From Duganella levis (GTDB lineage: Bacteria; Pseudomonadota; Gammaproteobacteria; Burkholderiales; Burkholderiaceae_D), in contig NZ_WWCT01000008.1 of the NCBI RefSeq assembly GCF_009857605.1, positions 1 through 64,000 on the forward strand: a stretch of DNA of 64,000 bases. The letters are read 5' to 3'. Positions 36,766-47,348 of the stretch are shown in pieces. The notes under the pieces are model-generated. The model did no database searches. It saw nothing but the letters and a program-made list of their open reading frames with translations, and had not been told where the DNA came from. Position 1 is the first letter of the stretch; the number at the start of each line of letters is the position of its first letter. The position numbers and the translations under genes are program-made.

Positions 36766-36793
36766 CGTCATTCCCGCGTACGCGGGAATCCAT
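36766..36793. repeat. Left terminal dRS3-like repeat of the GIY-YIG element
   Basis: CGTC then ATTCCCGCGTACGCGGGAAT then CCAT. The core is a perfect 20-bp palindrome, and the flanks are asymmetric, which gives the unit an orientation. Confidence 0.9.
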
Positions 36794-36873
36794 AGAACAT
36801 ATGCGCTAAGTCAAAGCTAGCTACACCCAACAACACAACCATTTTTCTCACTGACTTGAAGGATGAGAGAAAA

Positions 36874-37167
36874 ATGGACAAGATCAGCTATGTTTATATG
36901 ATGGCCAGCGGTATGTATGGCACGCTATACCTCGGAGTGACATCAAATCTCATTCGCCGGGTTTACGAGCATCGTGAGGGTTTTGTCGATGGATTCACCA
37001 AAAAATATAACGTCAAGCAGTTGGTTTGGTTCGAACAGCACACAGATATCTACGCTGCCATTACTCGAGAAAAGCAGATCAAGAAATGGCGGCGTGATTG
37101 GAAGATTGAGCTGATACAGAAAACAAATCCCTTATGGCGGGATTTGTTTTTGGATATCTGTGTTTGA
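36874..37167 (+). CDS. Single-domain GIY-YIG nuclease family protein
   Basis: 97 aa. GIY-YIG fold: ISYVYMMASGMYGTLYLGVT corresponds to the two tyrosine strands, followed by SNLIRRVYEHR with the catalytic Arg region. EKQIKKWRRDWKIELI carries the metal-binding Glu and a basic helix. The length equals UPF0213/YhbQ-like stand-alone domains with no DNA-binding extension. Codons are AT-richer than in neighbours, suggesting acquisition. Start ATG 36874 follows GGATGAG. It is bracketed by inverted dRS3-like repeats, so it may act on or spread with them. The biochemical role is unknown. Confidence 0.85.
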   Translation: MDKISYVYMMASGMYGTLYLGVTSNLIRRVYEHREGFVDGFTKKYNVKQLVWFEQHTDIYAAITREKQIKKWRRDWKIELIQKTNPLWRDLFLDICV

Positions 37168-37175
37168 AGCGGGTT

Positions 37176-37203
37176 ATGGATTCCCGCCTACGCGGGAATG
37201 ACG
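37176..37203. repeat. Right terminal dRS3-like repeat of the GIY-YIG element
   Basis: ATGG then ATTCCCGCCTACGCGGGAAT then GACG, the inverted partner of 36766-36793 with one difference. It begins 8 nt after the GIY-YIG stop and ends 4 nt before the stop codon of the acyl-CoA dehydrogenase on the minus strand. Confidence 0.9.
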
Positions 37204-37207
37204 AGGG

Positions 37208-38335
37208 TTAGAGCGCGCGGGCGATCAGGATTTTCTGGATGTCGCTGGTGCCTTCGTAGATCTGGCATACGCGGGCGTCGCGGTAGATGCGTTCTACCGG
37301 GAAGTCGCTGACGTAGCCGTAGCCGCCGTGGATCTGGATGGCGTCGGAGCACACCTTCTCCGCCATTTCGGAGGCGAACAGCTTGGCCATGGCGGCTTCC
37401 TTCAGGCAGGGCAGGCCGGCGTCTTTCATCGATGCGGCGTGCAGGATCAACTGGCGCGCGGCTTCGATCTGCATCGCCATTTCCGCCAGTTTGAATTGCA
37501 CCGATTGGTGTTCGAAGATCGGCTTGCCGAAGCTTTCGCGTTCACGCGCGTAACGCAGCGCGGCTTCGTAGGCGGAACGCGCCATGCCGACCGATTGCGA
37601 GGCGATGCCGATGCGGCCTCCCTCCAGTCCGGACAAGGCGATCTTGTAGCCCTGGCCTTCTTCGCCGATCAGATTCTCGGCCGGGATGCGGCAGTTTTCA
37701 AACACGATTTGCGCGGTGTCGGACGAGTGCTGGCCCATCTTCTGCTCGATGCCGGCGACGATATAGCCCGGCGTGGACGTCGGCACCCAGAAGGCGCTGA
37801 TGCCTTTCTTGCCGGCGTTCTTGTCGGTGACGGCCATGACGATGGCGACGTCCGCGTGCTTGCCGCTGGTGATGAATTGTTTGACGCCGTTCAGCACATA
37901 GTGGTCGCCATCACGCGTGGCAGTGGTGCGCAGGGCGGCGGCGTCGCTGCCGGTGTGCGGTTCGGTGAGGCAGAAGGCGCCGAGCATGTCGCCTTGCGCC
38001 AGGGGCCGCAGCCACTGTTTTTTTTGCCGGGCGTTGGCGTACATCATGCCGATGCTGCATACCGGGCAGTTGTTGACCGAGATGATAGTGGAGGTGCCGC
38101 CGTCACCGGCGGCGATTTCTTCCAGCACCAGGGCCAGCGAGACGTAATCCATGCCGGCGCCGCCCAGTTCTTCCGGCACCGCGACACCGAAGGCGCCCAG
38201 CGCCGCCAGCTCCTTCAGTTCTTCCTTGGGGAAGTGGTGTTCCTTGTCCCAGCGGGCGGCGTTGGGGACGAGACGGTCCTGTGCGAAGGTGCGCAAGGCG
38301 TCGCGGATCATTTCATGTTCCTGGCTCAGTATCAT
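37208..38335 (-). CDS. Acyl-CoA dehydrogenase (short/medium-chain type)
   Basis: 375 aa FAD enzyme. The FAD/substrate signature FCLTEPHTGSDAAALRTTA, GKKGISAFWVP, GIASQSVGMARSAYEAALRYARERESFGKPI and the catalytic Glu361 in YEGTSDIQK are visible; a Glu at this place is typical of SCAD, MCAD and 2-methylbutyryl-CoA dehydrogenases. It is encoded downstream of liuA, thiolase and SDR genes in the same direction, fitting fatty-acid or branched-chain acyl-CoA oxidation. Exact chain preference unknown. Confidence 0.92.
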   Translation of the reverse strand: MILSQEHEMIRDALRTFAQDRLVPNAARWDKEHHFPKEELKELAALGAFGVAVPEELGGAGMDYVSLALVLEEIAAGDGGTSTIISVNNCPVCSIGMMYANARQKKQWLRPLAQGDMLGAFCLTEPHTGSDAAALRTTATRDGDHYVLNGVKQFITSGKHADVAIVMAVTDKNAGKKGISAFWVPTSTPGYIVAGIEQKMGQHSSDTAQIVFENCRIPAENLIGEEGQGYKIALSGLEGGRIGIASQSVGMARSAYEAALRYARERESFGKPIFEHQSVQFKLAEMAMQIEAARQLILHAASMKDAGLPCLKEAAMAKLFASEMAEKVCSDAIQIHGGYGYVSDFPVERIYRDARVCQIYEGTSDIQKILIARAL

Positions 38336-38353
38336 TGCGTGTCTCGTTTTTTT

Positions 38354-39028
38354 TTACCAGCCGATGGTGTGGCCGGCGTAGTCGCGGTACACCGCCTGTT
38401 CGGATGCAGGCAGCGCCGCCAGCGTGGCGCGAATGCCGGTTGCGCTCTGCTCCACCGTGATGTCGGCGCCGGCGCCGCCCATGTCGGTCTGTACCCAGCC
38501 CGGATGGAAGGCCACGCAAGTCGCGCCCTGTTTGCCGAACACCAGCGCGGTGTCGATCAGCACGGAATTCAGCGCAGCCTTGCTGGCGCGGTACAGCGAT
38601 CCCGAAGGCGAGGTGCGCTCGCTCAACGATCCCTTACGGGAGGACAGCACCGCCAGCTTGCCGTCGCCGCGCGACGCGCACACCAGCGGCGCCAACACCG
38701 GCAGCAAACGCATCGCCGCCAGCACATTGGTGTGCATCACCGCATCAAAGTCCGCCTGCGCCGGAAAGCCGTCGTGACGCGGGCCGTACACGCCCGCGTT
38801 CAGGATGGCGACATCCAATTCTTCACCATCCAGCTTCCAGCCAATGCCGGCCACCGCTTCCAAGTTGGTCACATCCAGCTTGTGCGGCTCGGCGCCCAGC
38901 GCCGCCAGCGCGTCGCAGTCTTCCTGCTTGCGCGCCGTGGCGATCACGCGCCAGCCGTCGTTGCGGTATTGCTTGACCAGCTCCAGCCCGATGCCGCGCG
39001 AGGCGCCGATAATCAGTGCCGTCGCCAT
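38354..39028 (-). CDS. Short-chain dehydrogenase/reductase
   Basis: 224 aa classical-type SDR: cofactor loop GASRGIG (8-14), ILNAGVYGP (NAG motif), the Ser of [10 protein letters not shown], and catalytic YRASK. It starts directly after the thiolase stop and ends 18 nt before the acyl-CoA dehydrogenase, so it is within the catabolic operon. A 3-hydroxyacyl-CoA dehydrogenase-like role fits the context but is not proven by sequence. Confidence 0.88.
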   Translation of the reverse strand: MATALIIGASRGIGLELVKQYRNDGWRVIATARKQEDCDALAALGAEPHKLDVTNLEAVAGIGWKLDGEELDVAILNAGVYGPRHDGFPAQADFDAVMHTNVLAAMRLLPVLAPLVCASRGDGKLAVLSSRKGSLSERTSPSGSLYRASKAALNSVLIDTALVFGKQGATCVAFHPGWVQTDMGGAGADITVEQSATGIRATLAALPASEQAVYRDYAGHTIGW

Positions 39029-40228
39029 TTACACCAGCTCCACTGCCATCGCAGTCGCTTCGCCGCCGCCGATGCACAGCGCCGCCACGCCTTTTTTGCC
39101 GCCGGTGCGTTTCAAGGCGCCCAGCAGCGTGACGATGATGCGCGCGCCGGAAGCGCCGATCGGGTGGCCCAGCGCGCAGGCGCCGCCGTGGATGTTGACC
39201 TTGTCGTGCGGGATGTCCAGATCGTGCATGGCCGCCATCGGCACGGCGGCGAAGGCTTCGTTAATCTCGAACAGGTCGACGTCCTTGGTGCTCCAGCCGA
39301 TTTTCTTGTACAGCTTTTCGATGGCGCCGATCGGTGCGGTGGTGAACCAGTTCGGTTCCTGCGCAAAGGTGGCGTGGCCGTGGATGCGGGCGATTGGCGT
39401 CAGGCCCAGTTCCTTGGCTTTCGATTCGCGCATCATCACCAGCGCGGCGGCGCCGTCGTTGATCGACGACGACGAGGCAGCGGTAATGGTGCCGTCCTTC
39501 TTGAAGGCGGCGCGCAGCGTCGGGATCTTTTCGACCTTGGCTTTCAGCGGGCCTTCGTCCTTGTCGATGACGGTGTCGCCGGCGCGCGAGGTCACGGTGA
39601 CCGGCGCGATTTCCCACTTGAAGTAGCCTTCGCTGGTGGCGACTTGCGCGCGCTTCACCGATTCGATGGCGAAGTTGTCCTGCGCCTCGCGCGTGAATGC
39701 ATACTTGGCCGAGCAGTCTTCGGCAAAGGTGCCCATCGAGCGACCTTCGCCGGTTTTCTCGTTGCGCGAGTAAGCGTCTTCCAGGCCGTCGTACATCATG
39801 TGATCGAACAGCATGCCGTGGCCAATGCGGTAGCCGCCGCGCGCCTTCGGCACCAGGTAGGGCGCGTTGGTCATCGACTCCATGCCGCCGGCGATCACCA
39901 CGTCGGCGCTGCCGGCGATCAGCTGGTCGTGCGCGAAGATCGCGGCCTGCATGGCCGAACCGCACATCTTGGACAGCGTGACGGCGCCGGTGGACGTTGG
40001 CAGGCCGGCTTTCAACAGCGCCTGGCGCGCTGGCGCCTGGCCCTGGCCCGCCATCAGGCAGTTGCCGAAGTAGACGTGTTCCACCAGCTTGCCGTCGATG
40101 CCGGAGCGCTCGACGGCGGCCTGGATGGCGACGGCGCCCAGGTCGTGCGCGGCCTTGGCCGAGAAGTCGCCCTGGAAGGCGCCCATGGGGGTGCGGGCTG
40201 CGCCCACGATGACGATAGGATCATTCAT
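39029..40228 (-). CDS. Acetyl-CoA C-acyltransferase (thiolase)
   Basis: 399 aa. Catalytic Cys89 lies in LSKMCGSAMQA; His in GGACALGHPIGASGAR and the second Cys in ALCIGGGEATAMAVE complete the triad. ATG 40228 (MNDPIVIVG) has GGAG eight bases upstream; a TTG at 40234 is less likely. It would act on acetoacetyl-CoA or 3-ketoacyl-CoA, the latter fitting acetoacetate from LiuE after activation. It is 13 nt after the liuA stop. Confidence 0.94.
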   Translation of the reverse strand: MNDPIVIVGAARTPMGAFQGDFSAKAAHDLGAVAIQAAVERSGIDGKLVEHVYFGNCLMAGQGQAPARQALLKAGLPTSTGAVTLSKMCGSAMQAAIFAHDQLIAGSADVVIAGGMESMTNAPYLVPKARGGYRIGHGMLFDHMMYDGLEDAYSRNEKTGEGRSMGTFAEDCSAKYAFTREAQDNFAIESVKRAQVATSEGYFKWEIAPVTVTSRAGDTVIDKDEGPLKAKVEKIPTLRAAFKKDGTITAASSSSINDGAAALVMMRESKAKELGLTPIARIHGHATFAQEPNWFTTAPIGAIEKLYKKIGWSTKDVDLFEINEAFAAVPMAAMHDLDIPHDKVNIHGGACALGHPIGASGARIIVTLLGALKRTGGKKGVAALCIGGGEATAMAVELV

Positions 40229-40241
40229 GTTCAAATCTCCA

Positions 40242-41426
40242 TTAACGGGTTTCGGCGAACAGCTCGCGGCCGATCAGCATGCGGCGAATCTCGCTGGTGC
40301 CGGCGCCGATTTCATACAGCTTGGCGTCGCGCCACAGGCGGCCGACGGGATATTCGTTGATGTAGCCATTGCCGCCCAGCGTCTGGATCGCTTCGCCGGC
40401 CATCCAGGTGGCCTTCTCGGCGCTGTACAGGATGGCGCCGGCGGCGTCCTTGCGCAGGTTGCGGATCTGCTCCGGCGAGGTGGCGCGGTCGCAGGCCTGG
40501 CCGACCGCGTACACATAGGCCTTGGACGCCATCATGGTCGAGTACATATCGGCGATTTTGCCCTGCATCAGCTGGAACTCGCCGATCGCCTGGCCGAACT
40601 GCTTGCGGTCGTGGATGTAAGGCACCACCACGTCCATGCAGGCCTGCATGATGCCCAGCGGTCCGCCGGACAGCACGGTGCGTTCGAAGTCGAGGCCGGA
40701 CATCAGCACGTTGACGCCCTTGCCCAGGCCGCCCAGCACGTTCTCGGCCGGCACTTCACAATCTTCAAACACCAGCTCGCCGGTGTGGGAGCCGCGCATG
40801 CCCAGCTTGTCGAGCTTCTGCGCGATCGAGAAGCCCTTGAAGCCTTTTTCGATCAGGAAGGTGGTCATGCCTTTCGGGCCGGCTTCCAGGTCGTTCTTGG
40901 CGTAGACCACCAGCACGTCGGCGTCGGGGCCGTTGGTGATCCACATCTTGGTGCCGTTCAGCACCCAGCGGTCGCCCTTGAACTCGGCGCGCAGCTTCAT
41001 GCTGACCACGTCGGAACCGGCGTTCGGCTCGGACATGGCGAGCGCGCCGATGTATTCGCCGGAAATCAGCTTGGGCAGGTATTTTTGTTTTTGTTCTTCG
41101 GTGCCGTTGCGCTTGATCTGGTTGACGCACAGATTCGAGTGGGCGCCGTAGGACAGGCCGACCGAGGCCGAGGCGCGCGAGATTTCCTCCATCGCCACGA
41201 TGTGGGCCAGGTAGCCCATGTTGGCGCCGCCGTACTCTTCCGGCACGGTGATGCCGAGCACGCCCAGCTCGCCCATCTTGCGCCACAGGTCCATGGGGAA
41301 CTGGTCGCTGCGGTCGATTTCGGCCGCGCGCGGGGCGATCTCGGCGGCGGCGAATTGCTGCACGGCCTCGCGCAGCGCGGCGATATCCTCGCCATGGTCA
41401 AAGGTCAGGCCTGGGAGATGGAGCAT
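40242..41426 (-). CDS. liuA: Isovaleryl-CoA dehydrogenase
   Basis: First committed dehydrogenation of leucine catabolism, isovaleryl-CoA to 3-methylcrotonyl-CoA. 394 aa acyl-CoA dehydrogenase with [16 protein letters not shown] and [20 protein letters not shown]. The catalytic Glu248 lies in [13 protein letters not shown], the position used by isovaleryl-CoA dehydrogenases, and the usual late Glu is replaced ([12 protein letters not shown]). A LiuR dyad lies 50 bp upstream of the start. Confidence 0.95.
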   Translation of the reverse strand: MLHLPGLTFDHGEDIAALREAVQQFAAAEIAPRAAEIDRSDQFPMDLWRKMGELGVLGITVPEEYGGANMGYLAHIVAMEEISRASASVGLSYGAHSNLCVNQIKRNGTEEQKQKYLPKLISGEYIGALAMSEPNAGSDVVSMKLRAEFKGDRWVLNGTKMWITNGPDADVLVVYAKNDLEAGPKGMTTFLIEKGFKGFSIAQKLDKLGMRGSHTGELVFEDCEVPAENVLGGLGKGVNVLMSGLDFERTVLSGGPLGIMQACMDVVVPYIHDRKQFGQAIGEFQLMQGKIADMYSTMMASKAYVYAVGQACDRATSPEQIRNLRKDAAGAILYSAEKATWMAGEAIQTLGGNGYINEYPVGRLWRDAKLYEIGAGTSEIRRMLIGRELFAETR

Positions 41427-41475
41427 GTCTTCCTCTATTCTGTTTTGGGTCCGGAGCGGCCATGATACGCCGATG

Positions 41476-41495
41476 TGACGTTAACGTAAACGTCA
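41476..41495. promoter_or_regulatory. LiuR-type operator upstream of liuA
   Basis: TGACGTTAACGTAAACGTCA, a 20-bp dyad with 7-bp arms around AACGTA. It shares ACGTTnACGTAAACGT with 15847-15874. It is 50-69 bp upstream of liuA, a normal position for a MerR-type spacer site. Confidence 0.8.
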
Positions 41496-41499
41496 AGCA

Positions 41500-41571
41500 C
41501 CCAACCCGGGGTCAGTTCTGCCAAATGTACATGGGCTCGTGTGCATTTGGCAGAACTGACCCCGAATTGGG
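41500..41571. repeat. 72-nt palindrome, GGGGTCAG family, copy 3
   Basis: Arms 41500-41531 and 41540-41571 match at 29 of 32 positions around the loop TGGGCTCG. The arm GGGGTCAGTTCTGCCAAATG matches copies 1 and 2 at about 18 of 24 positions over the same register, and the GCTCGTGT centre is shared. It abuts the liuR stop codon and would separate the liuR transcript from liuA. Confidence 0.92.
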
Positions 41572-41961
41572 TTAAGTGACGGCGTGGGCTTCCAGCATGC
41601 GCTTGCATTCGTCCTCGTGGGCCTGGATCTCGGCCAGCGACATTTCGATGTCTTCGCGCTGCTGTTCCAGCGTTTCGCGGTGCTGCGCCAGCACGGTCAG
41701 GAAGCGGTGCATCTGCGCCGCTGAATCCTTGGGCGTCTCGTACATGTCGACCAGGCTCTTGATTTCGGCCAGCGACAGGCCGAGGCGCTTGCCGCGCAGA
41801 GTCAGCTTGAGGCGGGTGCGGTCGCGCGGCGTGTAGACGCGGTTGCGGCCGCCCGCGCCCTCACGCGACGGGCTCAGCAGGCCCTGGTCTTCGTAAAAGC
41901 GGATTGCACGCGCAGTGATGTCGAATTCACGCGCCAGTTCGGTAATGGTGTAGGTGGACAT
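41572..41961 (-). CDS. liuR: MerR-family regulator of leucine/isovalerate catabolism
   Basis: 129 aa. MerR helix-turn-helix with TYTITELAREFDITARAIRFYEDQGLLSPSREG (residues 3-36), then RVYTPRDRTRLKLTLRGKRLGLSLAEIKSLVDMY, and a C-terminal coiled coil (about 80-125) rich in Glu/Gln. It lacks the cysteines of metal-sensing MerR proteins, as LiuR does. Its own promoter region and that of liuA carry ACGT-type dyads, supporting autoregulation and control of both liu clusters. Confidence 0.92.
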   Translation of the reverse strand: MSTYTITELAREFDITARAIRFYEDQGLLSPSREGAGGRNRVYTPRDRTRLKLTLRGKRLGLSLAEIKSLVDMYETPKDSAAQMHRFLTVLAQHRETLEQQREDIEMSLAEIQAHEDECKRMLEAHAVT

Positions 41962-41979
41962 GGGTGGTCTAAGTAGTTT

Positions 41980-41995
41980 CCGTTTACGTTAACGG
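41980..41995. promoter_or_regulatory. LiuR-type operator upstream of liuR
   Basis: CCGTTTACGTTAACGG, a 16-bp dyad, the reverse-complement form of the ACGTTnACGTAAACG core with CCG/CGG ends. It lies 19-34 bp upstream of the liuR start. Confidence 0.7.
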
Positions 41996-42268
41996 CAAAG
42001 TGATTGTAGCGCGAAAAACACCGTTCCCGCATCAAGCAGCGGACTCAGCGTGACCGCCAGCATGCGGAATGGTATCGTGCGACGTGAAAGGCAGCGCGGC
42101 AGGATGATATTCATCCGCGCTTCTGGACCGAATAAAATTCGCCTGGTTATTCCACTGACGTTGGTACTGGCAGAGGATGAAATGTTAATTATAAAATCCC
42201 ATAAAGTCACAATCGAGGCTGTTCTCGAAGAGACTGACTTTCATGAAGCAACGTGAAATAGTGTCAAT
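41996..42268. other. Intergenic region between liuR and the HTH gene
   Basis: No convincing gene. A 68-codon frame (42050-42256, plus, GTG start) has no ribosome-binding site and no recognisable motif. From about 42180 the DNA becomes AT-rich (GTTAATTATAAAATCCC), which suggests the promoter of the HTH gene at 42269. Confidence 0.5.
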
Positions 42269-42676
42269 ATGAATTCCTCTAATGAACGCGAAAGCTTTAG
42301 CCAGCGACTCCAACAGGCTCTCAAGAACGCCCATTATTCGCCCGACAGCCCGACCCGGCTGGCGCGCGAATTCAATATTCGTTTCGATGGTCGACCGATT
42401 ACCGTGCACGCCGCCCGTAAATGGCTGGTTGGCGAGGCTATTCCCACGCAGGAGAAGCTGCGCATGATCGCCCAATGGCTGGGCGTGCCCGCCGAGTGGT
42501 TGCGCTTTGGCGGCCCGGAGGAAGGCGCACCAAACGGCGACAACGGCGCCAACCTGTCGCGCTTCGAGTCGGCCGACGTCAAGCTGATCGCCGATTTGCA
42601 GCGTCTGGACGAGCATCATCGCCAGATTGCGCGGGAATTTATCCGGATGCTGGTGCGTGTCAACTACCAAAAGTAG
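42269..42676 (+). CDS. Small helix-turn-helix regulator (XRE/CI-like)
   Basis: 135 aa. Residues about 10-75 form a lambda-repressor-like HTH: FSQRLQQALKNAHY, SPTRLAREFNIRF, ITVHAARKWLVGEAIPTQEKLRMIAQWLGVPAEWLRFG. The C-terminal helix (ADVKLIADLQRLDEHHRQIAREFIRML) probably dimerises. No ligand domain. Related small HTH proteins occur as orphan regulators in proteobacteria; the target is unknown. Confidence 0.8.
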   Translation: MNSSNERESFSQRLQQALKNAHYSPDSPTRLAREFNIRFDGRPITVHAARKWLVGEAIPTQEKLRMIAQWLGVPAEWLRFGGPEEGAPNGDNGANLSRFESADVKLIADLQRLDEHHRQIAREFIRMLVRVNYQK

Positions 42677-42882
42677 TTATTTTTACGTATTACTACGGAA
42701 ATAGGGGAGCCGGCGGCAAGGCCGCCTGTTCCTCACAAACATGAAACAAGTTTCACAATCGGCCGGTTTTTGTTCGGGCGTGGCGAAACGCTTTTTATTT
42801 TCGCTACGTTTGCGAATTGTCATGGTTGCGACACGGATTTAAGGCACAATAGGGCAGTACCTATTTTTTGGGGAGTCATGCT

Positions 42883-43065
42883 TTGAGCCGTCTTATGAAA
42901 AGCAACTACAGCAATGTCGCACAGCTGAAAGATTTAATGACCGCCCCACCGATGACCGCCGAACAGCATGCCGAGGTGATGCGCAAACGCATCGCCCATC
43001 GTCGCATGGTGGAAGAAGCGCGGGAATTGAAGCGTGCCAGCAGTTCGAACTACGATATTCGCTGA
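42883..43065 (+). CDS. Small charged protein of unknown function (60 aa)
   Basis: Starts at TTG 42883 (L-S-R-L-M-K-S-N), 7 nt after GGGGAG; the ATG at 42895 is too far from that site. The sequence is helical and basic, with MTAEQHAEVMRKRIAHRRMVEEARELKR likely one long amphipathic helix. Upstream, CACAATAGG resembles a -10 region. No family recognised. Confidence 0.6.
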   Translation: MSRLMKSNYSNVAQLKDLMTAPPMTAEQHAEVMRKRIAHRRMVEEARELKRASSSNYDIR

Positions 43066-43089
43066 ACCAGCGCGGAAGCGCTAACGCTC

Positions 43090-43689
43090 TTAGATGTCGC
43101 CGGCGGCCTGTCCCTTAAGACCGGCCCAGCGCGGCGCCAACGCATGTTCAATGCCGAATAAATCGATCACCCGGGCCACCGTGTGGTCGACCATCTCCTC
43201 AATGCTCTGCGGGTTGTGATAGAAGCTCGGCAGCGGCGGGAAGATGATGCCGCCCATTTCCGTGACCGCCGTCATGTTGCGCAAGTGCGCCAGATTGAAC
43301 GGGGTCTCCCTCACCATCAGCACCAGCCGGCGGCGCTCCTTGAGCACCACGTCAGCCGCGCGCGCGATCAGATTGTCGGACAGGCCATGGGCCACCGACG
43401 CCAGGGTTTTCATCGAGCAGGGAGCGATAATCATGCCGTCGCTCTGGAACGAGCCGCTGGCGATCGAGGCGCCGACGTCGCGCACCTTGTGCACCACATG
43501 GGCCAGGGATTCAACCTCGCGCCGCTGCAAGCCAGTTTCCTGGTGCAGCGTGAGGACGGCGGCTTCGGAGACGATCAGATGCGTCTCGACGCCATCAAGG
43601 TGTTGCAAATGCTGTAGCAGACGCACGCCATACACCGCGCCGGTGGCGCCGGTGATGGCAATGACGATCCGCTTGGGCCGATCAGGCAT
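43090..43689 (-). CDS. ubiX: Flavin prenyltransferase UbiX
   Basis: 199 aa. Transfers a dimethylallyl group to FMN to make prenylated FMN for UbiD decarboxylases. Family motifs: [17 protein letters not shown] (FMN site), [52 protein letters not shown] and [13 protein letters not shown]. Overlaps grxD by 8 nt. Confidence 0.95.
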   Translation of the reverse strand: MPDRPKRIVIAITGATGAVYGVRLLQHLQHLDGVETHLIVSEAAVLTLHQETGLQRREVESLAHVVHKVRDVGASIASGSFQSDGMIIAPCSMKTLASVAHGLSDNLIARAADVVLKERRRLVLMVRETPFNLAHLRNMTAVTEMGGIIFPPLPSFYHNPQSIEEMVDHTVARVIDLFGIEHALAPRWAGLKGQAAGDI

Positions 43690-43993
43690 CCAGCAGGGCC
43701 TTCAGCTCGCCCGACTCAAACATCTCGTTCATGATGTCCGAACCGCCGACAAATTCACCCTTCACGTACAGCTGAGGGATGGTTGGCCAGTTCGAGTAGT
43801 CCTTGATGCCCTGACGGACTTCCGGATCTTCCAGCACGTTGACGGTAGCAATGTTCTCGACGCCGCAGGCTTTCAGGATCTGGATGGCACGGCCGGAGAA
43901 GCCGCATTGTGGGAACTGGGCGGTGCCCTTCATGAACAGCACCACCGGGGTGTTGGTCACGGTTTCTTTGATCCAGGTTTGTACGTCGCTCAT
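43682..43993 (-). CDS. grxD: Monothiol glutaredoxin (Grx4 type)
   Basis: 103 aa with the CGFS active site at residues 30-33 ([14 protein letters not shown]), GSH-binding Lys22 region (LFMKGT), [19 protein letters not shown]. Binds and transfers [2Fe-2S] clusters with GSH and BolA partners. Upstream of and overlapping ubiX on the same strand. Confidence 0.96.
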   Translation of the reverse strand: MSDVQTWIKETVTNTPVVLFMKGTAQFPQCGFSGRAIQILKACGVENIATVNVLEDPEVRQGIKDYSNWPTIPQLYVKGEFVGGSDIMNEMFESGELKALLDA

Positions 43994-44055
43994 AGCTGCC
44001 TCGGTGAATTAAATATCGGATGCCGACATTTTATAAGAAATGTGCCTCTGGCGTG

Positions 44056-44103
44056 TTGACGTCCAAAAAAATCCATGTATTATGTATATCGGGACTCGAT
44101 ATA
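44056..44103 (+). promoter_or_regulatory. Promoter and operator-like dyad of the PadR gene
   Basis: TTGACG (44056-44061), 16-nt spacer, TATTAT (44078-44083), then the dyad TATATCG-GGACT-CGATATA (44085-44103) covering the predicted transcription start. It ends 18 bp before the padR-type ATG and fits autorepression. Confidence 0.65.
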
Positions 44104-44121
44104 GCGAAAGGCGATACAGAG

Positions 44122-44442
44122 ATGGATATTAACTACAGTAAATACCTGCCCCTATCGGAAGCGACCTTTTACGTGATGCTGGCGTTGACCCAGCCCATGC
44201 ACGGCTACGCCATCATGCAGAAGGTGGACAGCATGAGCGCCGGCAGCGTCACGCTGGGGCCGGGTACCTTGTACGGGGTGTTCGGCACGCTGGAAAAACA
44301 GGCACTGATCGTCAAGGTGGCGGAAGAGGAGCGGCGCAAGGTCTATGCGCTGACGGAACTGGGCAAGGTGGTGTTGGCGGAGCAGGTGCGCCGGCTGGAA
44401 ATCATGCTGAGCAATGCGCGGGCATTGCAGCACGCAGCTTAA
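44122..44442 (+). CDS. PadR-family transcriptional regulator
   Basis: 106 aa. Winged helix of PadR type: LSEATFYVMLALTQPMHGYAIMQKVD, then LGPGTLYGVFGTLEKQALI and EERRKVYALTELGKVVLAEQ. ATG 44122. A DUF2812 gene follows 15 nt after the stop. This PadR-DUF2812 pairing is familiar from Firmicutes, where the regulator controls its partner membrane protein. Confidence 0.92.
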   Translation: MDINYSKYLPLSEATFYVMLALTQPMHGYAIMQKVDSMSAGSVTLGPGTLYGVFGTLEKQALIVKVAEEERRKVYALTELGKVVLAEQVRRLEIMLSNARALQHAA

Positions 44443-44457
44443 TTTTAAGGAGCAGTT

Positions 44458-44973
44458 ATGGGCAAGCTGGTACGGAAATTCAAGATCTGGTACGTGTGGC
44501 AGGATGAAGAACATCAGCAGTGGCTGCAGGAGATGGCGGCGCAAGGCCTGCATTTGCGCAGTACCAACGTGTGCTGTGTCCACACGTTCGAGCGCGGTGC
44601 GCCGGCCGATGTGGCGTATCGCTGGGATGTGCGCTACTTCGGCCCGAAGGCGGAATACAAGCAGCTGTTCCAGGATGCCGGCTGGGAACTGGTGACGTCG
44701 ACGGTGGGCTGGCATTGCTGGCGCAAGGCGCGCGCGGCCGGCGCCAGCACCGAGATTTTCACCCAGCGCGCCGACAACGCCGCCAAGTACCTGCGCGTAA
44801 TCCGTCTGTTTGCGCTGATTGTGGCGGCCGAGGCGCTGGCGTACTGGCTGATTCCGGCCCGGCAGGAATACGCTGAAGACCTGGCGTGGGGCATGTTCGT
44901 CGGTACCGCCGTGGTCGGCTTGATCTCGCTGGCCAAGCTGTCGAAGCGCATGAAGGACGTCCAGGGCGCCTGA
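44458..44973 (+). CDS. DUF2812 domain membrane protein
   Basis: 171 aa with AAGGAG before ATG 44458. The N-terminal soluble part (about 1-95) has the DUF2812 pattern: WYVWQDEEHQQWLQEMAAQGLHL, YRWDVRYFGPKAEYKQLFQDAGWELV, GWHCWRK. Two C-terminal helices follow (about 118-134 and 143-160). Function unknown; expression probably set by the upstream PadR protein. Confidence 0.88.
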   Translation: MGKLVRKFKIWYVWQDEEHQQWLQEMAAQGLHLRSTNVCCVHTFERGAPADVAYRWDVRYFGPKAEYKQLFQDAGWELVTSTVGWHCWRKARAAGASTEIFTQRADNAAKYLRVIRLFALIVAAEALAYWLIPARQEYAEDLAWGMFVGTAVVGLISLAKLSKRMKDVQGA

Positions 44974-44999
44974 GCAGCGCCCCGGATTGAGCGGCCGGC

Positions 45000-47348
<2,349 letters not shown>

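Larger units (their letters stand above)
36766..37203. mobile_element. 438-bp GIY-YIG element with 28-bp dRS3-like terminal inverted repeats
   Basis: Left end 36766-36793 and right end 37176-37203 are inverted copies, identical at 27 of 28 positions. Each holds ATTCCC-N8-GGGAAT flanked by CGTC on the outside and CCAT on the inside. The only gene between them is a GIY-YIG nuclease of visibly lower GC than its neighbours. No obvious target duplication is seen at the outer edges. The same repeat unit occurs without a gene at 12410-12487. Confidence 0.7.

Noticed and set aside
37176..37203. Target-site duplication for the GIY-YIG element
   Set aside because: Bases outside the two ends (CCAC on the left, AGGG on the right) do not match, so no duplication can be claimed.
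37328..40360. A 1010-codon plus-strand frame across the acyl-CoA dehydrogenase, SDR and thiolase genes
   Set aside because: It spans three genes on the other strand and their junctions; its composition is typical of an antisense artefact.
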